The notes under the pieces: model-generated
Databases searched by the model: none
What the model saw: only the letters and a program-made list of their open reading frames with translations
Told to the model about the DNA's origin: nothing
In this document: piece after piece, positions 6,965-11,139 of the stretch
Layout of the letters: each line of letters opens with the position of its first letter
Position numbering within the stretch: the stretch's first letter is position 1
From: Lachnospiraceae bacterium UBA3711
GTDB taxonomy: Bacteria; Bacillota; Clostridia; Lachnospirales; Lachnospiraceae
Direction: 5' to 3'
DNA length: 11,139 nt
Assembly (NCBI GenBank): GCA_002371345.1
Contig: DFHY01000011.1
Location: 1-11,139 of the forward strand
Position numbers and translations under genes: made by a program

Positions 6965-7247
6965 CTTTCGGACGTTAATGGGCACCTTTTTTATCGTAAT
7001 TAATCCGGCCTTCTTAATCAAAGAGAGGCATGGAGAAAAAGAATGCAAAAGATGGGCTTTCCAAACAATGTTTTTACGGATTTTTAACGCTTTTTCAGGT
7101 ACAATAATTTTGTATGGGCTTACAATGATTTATACATTATTAAGAAAACAATTCATAGTGGAATTTTGATTCAAAAATAATGCGGAAAGGAGAATAATCA
7201 GAAAAAATCCTGGCAGATACAGAAAGGAGGTTTTTGGTAGTCATATT
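6965..7247 (+). promoter_or_regulatory. AT-rich leader of the ANL gene
   Basis: This 283-base stretch is clearly more AT-rich than its surroundings and holds no convincing gene. It probably contains the promoter of the downstream gene; the best fit is weak (TTGTAT at 7110-7115, 17 bases, TACATT at 7133-7138). No clear hairpin terminator for the molybdenum unit is seen, only a T6 run near 6986. Two purine-rich ribosome-like sites occur (AAAGGAG near 7185-7191 and AAAGGAGG at 7223-7230); the second lies 17 bases before the ATG, unusually far. Confidence 0.4.
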
Positions 7248-9902
7248 ATGAAAAAGAGCGAAAGAGAAAGACACGAAAAGATAATGGAAAGTCTTAAAAA
7301 CGGAGAGCTGATAGAGCAGCCGTCATGGTCATTTATCAGGGATCTGAACGCTTACAGTGATGAGAGCCTGGACAACATCGCTATCCATGACGGATACCGG
7401 CAGTATACTTACAGGCAGATGTTCCGCTATTGGGAGAAATACGCGGAAGCATTCTCCGGTATGCATATTTCCTGGAGGAGACGCTCAAGGGTGGCTCTTG
7501 TCGGCACGCCGCTGACGGAAACGATTTTCGCGTTCTACGGACTGAATATGACAGGCGCGTCCGTATCTCTGATTTATCCCTTTGATCTCTTCGATGAGAA
7601 GCAGATTGAGAGCATGATTGAGAGAGAAGGAATTACTGACCTGCTTGTCTCCGAGCTTTATGCTTTCCCGAAGCTTATGAAGCGTCTTCTTCGTGACCGT
7701 GAGCTTCTGGGCCTGCGCAGCATTATCGTGCTGAGCAGTCCGATGGGAGGCGAGTTCGGCGTTCCGGCTCTGGAGGCTGTCCGCAATACGAATAAAGCGC
7801 TGTTCAAAGAGATGTCCGGCGGCATCCTGATGGAGGATATGCTGAAGGAGTATGAAGCTTATCCGATCACATACAGCAAGGACAAGTCCTCCGATTCTGC
7901 AGTTATCCTTCATACGACCGGTACTGTCAGCGGCATGCATAAGCCGGTTCCGATGTCCGACAAGGCAATGAACGCTTTTGTTGCGAGTGCCATAGAGGCG
8001 AAGGAGACCTACGAAGATTTTGAAAAAGCTCCGAAGCACATGATCAGCTGTCTGACGCTGAACACATCGTGGGTCTATGCCATGGTCGACATGCTGCATA
8101 CACCGCTTGGCCTCGGCATGGAGATTGTGTGCCTGCCGGTCGGCGGCTCCAACCCGCGTTATGCCGAAGCAATTGAGCATTATGGAATCAATATACTTTT
8201 CACAAGCAAGAGCATCCTGGATTCCTGGCTCAAGAGCATGCCGGATATAGACCTGTCAAAGCTGAAGTTACTGTTTATGGGCGGGACCTATATCTCTCCG
8301 GAATACAAGAAGAAGTTCAACGATTATCTGAGATCCTGCGGTTCGAGTGCGCGTGTAATCAACGGCTATGGCCTGTCCGAGGTCGGCGGAGCATGCATGC
8401 TCTCTCCCTCGTCGCGGGAGGATGACGCGATCGGATTCCTTCTTCCGGGATTCAAAGCAAAGATCTATTCGGAGGATGAAGACTCCTATTACGATATTGA
8501 TGACGGTCCGCGTACCGGCGTACTCCTCATCTCCTCACCGACGATGAGCAGCGGAAGACTGGGAGATACGGTTTTCTTCAAGCTGGAAAAGATCGGAGAC
8601 GATGAGTACTTCAATACCAACGATCTCGTGCGCGTGAACGAGGATGGAAGCCTGACATGCATCGGAAGGTCCAATAAGTTCTTTGTCAACAACGAGGGCG
8701 TCCGCTTTGACGCCGGCCTGGTTGAGAACGCTGTTTCATCACAGCCCGGCATTGTAGCCTGCGGAATTGCTCCTGAGCTTCACAAGACGCTTCATGACAA
8801 TATCCCTGTGCTCTACGCCCAGACGAGAGAAAGAGGACCGGCCGCGCTGACAACTCTGCGCAAGGCTCTGATACAGGTGTTCATCAAGGACGAATTACTG
8901 AATGACACAAACATGCCCGGCCAGTGTGTGCTGACAGACAATATCCCGCTGAATTCCAGCGGAAAAGTGGACTCCAGGATATTGGCTTCGGGTTCGGTGA
9001 CAGGAGACCGCTATTCCGTCAAGCCCGTTAAGGTGGACGGCAAGATTCAGGATATCCTGCTTATCCAGGCCGCTGAAGGTGAGCTCGCCACTATGGGCGC
9101 GGGAATTCCTGAGGAGCTGGAAGGAGATCCTTATAATATCCTGTCTGAGGTGTTTGCCGCCATCCCCGAGATTCAGAAGGACGGTATCTCCAGAATCTTC
9201 CGCATCCGCGGACTCAGAGAACTTGTGTTGAAGCTTACGGGCTTTGACATTAAGAATATTCCGGGCAGCATGATGACGATGACGCCACAGATGCTCGATA
9301 TGGCATTCCGTAAATACATCACACCTATCATGAAAGGAGATAACAAGATGGGTAAAAAGGTGAGCAAGAAGATGAAAGCGTTCAATGGCTTCAAGCCGAT
9401 GTTCAAGGGTGGTATGCCGATGCCTCCGGTGCCTCCGATGCCTTTCGCAGGCAGAAGGTTTGGCAGTCAGAACGTCAGCAAGGAGAAGGAGAGTGACAAC
9501 AACACTCGGAAGGAGAACTTCAAGTCCACACTTAAGAGCTTCTGGAAGCAGAACATGGATATGCAGAAGATCTCTGTTGACAGCGGCAAGGAGCAGTGGA
9601 ATCAGTTCTTTACTTACATGATGGATCTGCAGGACACATTATCTGCGTCTATGCCGGAAGATACATCTTCCCTGCCATTTGCGATATCTCCGAAAGCTTT
9701 CATGAAATGGGCCAAGGGTTTCCAGGAGATGGCGAATGAGCATTTTGTCGAGCAGGTTGATTCCTTCATGGACTTCTTAATGCAGGGACAGCAGCAGGTC
9801 TATGATATGGTAGCCTCTGCCATGAGCGGCAGCGATGCCGAGGATGGCGAAGTCATTGACGAAGAGGATATTGTTGAGGACGTAGCTGAAGATCAGGAAT
9901 GA
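7248..9902 (+). CDS. ANL-superfamily (AMP-binding, acyl-CoA synthetase-like) protein with long phasin-like C-terminal extension
   Basis: An 884-residue protein. Residues about 20-585 are an AMP-binding/ligase module that would activate a carboxylic acid as an acyl-adenylate. The signatures are recognisable but altered. The phosphate loop reads HTTGTVSGMHKPV (222-234), with one extra residue and His in place of Pro before Lys232. YGLSE at 374-378 is normal. The usual TGD is TND with Asp459. GRSNKFF has Arg474. NSSGKVD keeps the catalytic Lys573. The essential ATP and Lys contacts thus look retained, so activity is plausible. Residues 585-700 are an unrecognised mainly helical part. Residues 701-884 hold a basic stretch, a Met/Pro-rich linker (723-733), two amphipathic helical zones rich in Phe, Trp, Met and Gln (757-800, 814-859) and an acidic tail (861-884). 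The end resembles phasin or PhaE-type granule proteins in texture only. Substrate unknown; an acyl or aryl acid is likely. The gene stands alone in its orientation. Confidence 0.8.
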   Translation: MKKSERERHEKIMESLKNGELIEQPSWSFIRDLNAYSDESLDNIAIHDGYRQYTYRQMFRYWEKYAEAFSGMHISWRRRSRVALVGTPLTETIFAFYGLNMTGASVSLIYPFDLFDEKQIESMIEREGITDLLVSELYAFPKLMKRLLRDRELLGLRSIIVLSSPMGGEFGVPALEAVRNTNKALFKEMSGGILMEDMLKEYEAYPITYSKDKSSDSAVILHTTGTVSGMHKPVPMSDKAMNAFVASAIEAKETYEDFEKAPKHMISCLTLNTSWVYAMVDMLHTPLGLGMEIVCLPVGGSNPRYAEAIEHYGINILFTSKSILDSWLKSMPDIDLSKLKLLFMGGTYISPEYKKKFNDYLRSCGSSARVINGYGLSEVGGACMLSPSSREDDAIGFLLPGFKAKIYSEDEDSYYDIDDGPRTGVLLISSPTMSSGRLGDTVFFKLEKIGDDEYFNTNDLVRVNEDGSLTCIGRSNKFFVNNEGVRFDAGLVENAVSSQPGIVACGIAPELHKTLHDNIPVLYAQTRERGPAALTTLRKALIQVFIKDELLNDTNMPGQCVLTDNIPLNSSGKVDSRILASGSVTGDRYSVKPVKVDGKIQDILLIQAAEGELATMGAGIPEELEGDPYNILSEVFAAIPEIQKDGISRIFRIRGLRELVLKLTGFDIKNIPGSMMTMTPQMLDMAFRKYITPIMKGDNKMGKKVSKKMKAFNGFKPMFKGGMPMPPVPPMPFAGRRFGSQNVSKEKESDNNTRKENFKSTLKSFWKQNMDMQKISVDSGKEQWNQFFTYMMDLQDTLSASMPEDTSSLPFAISPKAFMKWAKGFQEMANEHFVEQVDSFMDFLMQGQQQVYDMVASAMSGSDAEDGEVIDEEDIVEDVAEDQE
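9348..9902 (+). CDS. Possible separately translated 184-residue phasin-like protein (internal in-frame start)
   Basis: Within the ANL reading frame the sequence AAAGGAG (9333-9339), eight bases before an in-frame ATG (9348), forms a ribosome site better placed than that of the main gene. Translation from there would give a stand-alone 184-residue protein beginning MGKKVSKKMKAF and comprising the linker, amphipathic helices and acidic tail. Length and composition suit a small granule- or membrane-surface protein. Two readings are possible: dual translation from one gene, or two formerly separate genes joined when the first lost its stop codon. The preceding residues (KYITPIMKGDNK) could be a natural end of the enzyme part. 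The strength of the site is seen directly; its use is inference. Confidence 0.45.
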   Translation: MGKKVSKKMKAFNGFKPMFKGGMPMPPVPPMPFAGRRFGSQNVSKEKESDNNTRKENFKSTLKSFWKQNMDMQKISVDSGKEQWNQFFTYMMDLQDTLSASMPEDTSSLPFAISPKAFMKWAKGFQEMANEHFVEQVDSFMDFLMQGQQQVYDMVASAMSGSDAEDGEVIDEEDIVEDVAEDQE

Positions 9903-10020
9903 TTGACAGGCTGCATACATTATGTACCTGATCCTGCTCAGCGGAGCGAAGAGGATGCTGGCGTGATTAACCCAAAGAGGATATTCACGACGAAGTTAAG
10001 CCTGAAGACTTGAAAACAAC
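9903..10020. other. Spacer between convergent genes, nothing recognised
   Basis: No gene is supported here. A 14-codon frame from the ATG at 9920 has no ribosome site. The only structure is a minor palindrome, TACATTATGTA (9914-9924). Confidence 0.3.
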
Positions 10021-10053
10021 AGGGGGTGTGCATTTTCAAAATGCACACCCCCT
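10021..10053. terminator. Bidirectional terminator between convergent genes
   Basis: AGGGGGTGTGCATTTT (10021-10036) is repeated perfectly in reverse complement at 10038-10053 around a single C, a 16-base perfect inverted repeat. It lies midway between the stop codons of the plus-strand ANL gene and the minus-strand membrane gene. Read on the minus strand it is followed by TGTTGTTTTC, a fair T-tract. On the plus strand the tail GGTTATTAT is weaker, but the A/T-rich inner stem and strong outer stem still suit termination both ways. Confidence 0.85.
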
Positions 10054-10081
10054 GGTTATTATAGATATATGCGGGTAATGA

Positions 10082-11139
10082 TTACGGCTGGAATGTGGAC
10101 ACGATCTGGTTAAGCTGATTCTGCACCTGCGGGGCGAACATAAGGATTCCGCTGTACAGACCTTCGAGTGTTACAAGGAGCGCGATAACAATTCCGCCGA
10201 CCGGAATAAGAATATCCGCCTTTGGATTCTTGTGCCTCCTGGTATAAGACAGAAGCAGAATGAAGGGAAGGATGATGATCAGCTCAAAATGTTTTCCGAA
10301 TCCCCACGAATAGACCGTCATGCTGATCTCATTGAACAACCTACGTATAATCGAGGAATCCTTAACATTGGCTGTATACTTGGCGGTATAGAAATATGTA
10401 AGGGCGAAGAAAGCAATCGCGTCAATTACGCAGGTTACGACAAGCGATACTGACGCAAACAGAGAGAACTGAAGCGAATTCGCGTTGGTCGCAAGAAACG
10501 CCTGATACTCTTCCTTGGTTTTCCCGTTCTTTTTAAAGCGGACCTCACGAATCTTAATGAAGAGCGCCAGACTGACGAACATTATGAAACTCATAGGCGG
10601 CTTGGTGGTGAGGAACGGAAATACATAGAAAGAGGGATTGATAAGCTCATGAGCTCCCAGTATGCGCAGGGTAAGAGAACCCACTTCATAGGCGACAGGA
10701 AGAATCGCCAGCATCCTGAAGACCTTCATATGAGAAGCAAAGAAACCCTTTTCCGGTTCATAGTTAAGGAAGAACATGAACAGGGTGCACAGGAAGAGGT
10801 CAATGAACAGATTGAATGTGATTGACCCTGTGGATATGGCATACCCCAGGAAGGTTTTGATGATGTCCATGGACTGTGCTTCGTTCTGAACAAAAATATT
10901 CAGAATACCGACAGCATAGCGGCGGAACAGAAGAAGATAGAGGACAATGATCAACAATGAAAGCCCGCCGTATTTGAGAAGGAGGCTCTTATAGGTCTTC
11001 TTATTGTCCAGGATAATGCAGAAGTTGGCGAGCAGGAACAGCGGAATAGCGAAGCTGCCTATAATTGTTGACACCATCTGGAGCGAAAACATCCACTTCG
11101 GTGAGTTCGGATCCATCTGTATTCCGGTATTGCAGAGCA
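10082..11139 (-). CDS. Polytopic membrane protein of unknown function, N-terminus outside window
   Basis: At least 344 residues, read leftwards to a stop at 10082-10084. A Met codon at 11114-11116 starts the sequence MDPNSPKWMF, but no ribosome site precedes it and the frame stays open to the window edge (residues LCNTGIQ before it), so the true start is probably outside. I see about eight membrane segments, numbered from that Met: 11-36, 48-66, 84-117, 131-153, 174-190, 217-243, 277-291 and 301-328. Basic loops (DNKKTYK after the first, REVRFKKNGKTK after the fifth, YTRRHKNPK after the seventh) all fall on the same side, a consistent topology with those loops cytoplasmic. No transporter or enzyme signature is recognised. 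The gene converges on the ANL gene and shares its terminator region, so a functional link is possible but unproven. Confidence 0.8.
   Translation of the reverse strand, partial: LCNTGIQMDPNSPKWMFSLQMVSTIIGSFAIPLFLLANFCIILDNKKTYKSLLLKYGGLSLLIIVLYLLLFRRYAVGILNIFVQNEAQSMDIIKTFLGYAISTGSITFNLFIDLFLCTLFMFFLNYEPEKGFFASHMKVFRMLAILPVAYEVGSLTLRILGAHELINPSFYVFPFLTTKPPMSFIMFVSLALFIKIREVRFKKNGKTKEEYQAFLATNANSLQFSLFASVSLVVTCVIDAIAFFALTYFYTAKYTANVKDSSIIRRLFNEISMTVYSWGFGKHFELIIILPFILLLSYTRRHKNPKADILIPVGGIVIALLVTLEGLYSGILMFAPQVQNQLNQIVSTFQP

Noticed and set aside
6894..7169. A 91-codon plus-strand frame overlapping the end of the MOSC-MogA gene
   Set aside because: Starts inside the coding region of another gene without a ribosome site, has no family resemblance, and its second half is just AT-rich leader sequence.
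9413..9445. A microsatellite-like repeat of ATGCCTCCGG units in the Pro/Met-rich linker
   Set aside because: Only a few imperfect units explained by the coding of alternating Met, Pro and Val; no array and no CRISPR-like spacing.
9903..9924. TTGACA at 9903 as a -35 of a promoter
   Set aside because: No -10 at a proper distance and no gene downstream on that strand within the window.

Overview
The window looks like a chromosomal stretch from an anaerobic, low-to-mid GC Gram-positive bacterium, most likely a gut Clostridia/Lachnospiraceae-type Firmicute. The reasons are strong purine-rich ribosome sites (AAGGAGG type), mixed-GC coding with AT-rich intergenic regions, a family 5 solute-binding protein, and a moaA plus MOSC-MogA pair of the kind seen in that group. 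This taxonomic guess is inference from style, not from a marker gene. There are no rRNA or tRNA genes, no CRISPR array and no intact mobile element.

Left part (1-1830): the 3' end of a RelE/ParE-type toxin gene, its terminator, a roughly 260-base stretch without a convincing gene, then an intact flavodoxin-fold NAD(P)H oxidoreductase. Next comes a decayed secreted peptidase of the serine carboxypeptidase (S10) family. It keeps its signal peptide and C-terminal part, but has lost the central part with the nucleophile serine and carries a frameshift in a T6 tract.

Middle part (1830-6965): a PfkB-family sugar kinase, possibly served by an extended -10 promoter; an orphan exported peptide/oligopeptide-type solute-binding protein that lacks a lipobox cysteine and has no permease or ATPase genes beside it; a GC-rich, hairpin-rich spacer with a small palindrome bracketed by a 9-base direct repeat; and a tightly coupled two-gene molybdenum cofactor unit, moaA followed one base later by a MOSC-MogA fusion.

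Right part (6965-11139): an AT-rich leader, then a large ANL-superfamily (AMP-binding) protein with altered adenylation motifs and a long C-terminal extension. The last 184 residues form a Pro/Met-rich linker, amphipathic helices and an acidic tail, loosely like granule-binding phasins, and are preceded by a near-ideal internal ribosome site and in-frame ATG. They may therefore also be made as a separate protein. A near-perfect hairpin separates this gene from a convergent polytopic membrane protein that runs off the right edge.

The best candidate for something undescribed is the ANL enzyme with its phasin-like tail, with or without the neighbouring membrane protein. The rest is ordinary metabolism plus signs of gene decay.
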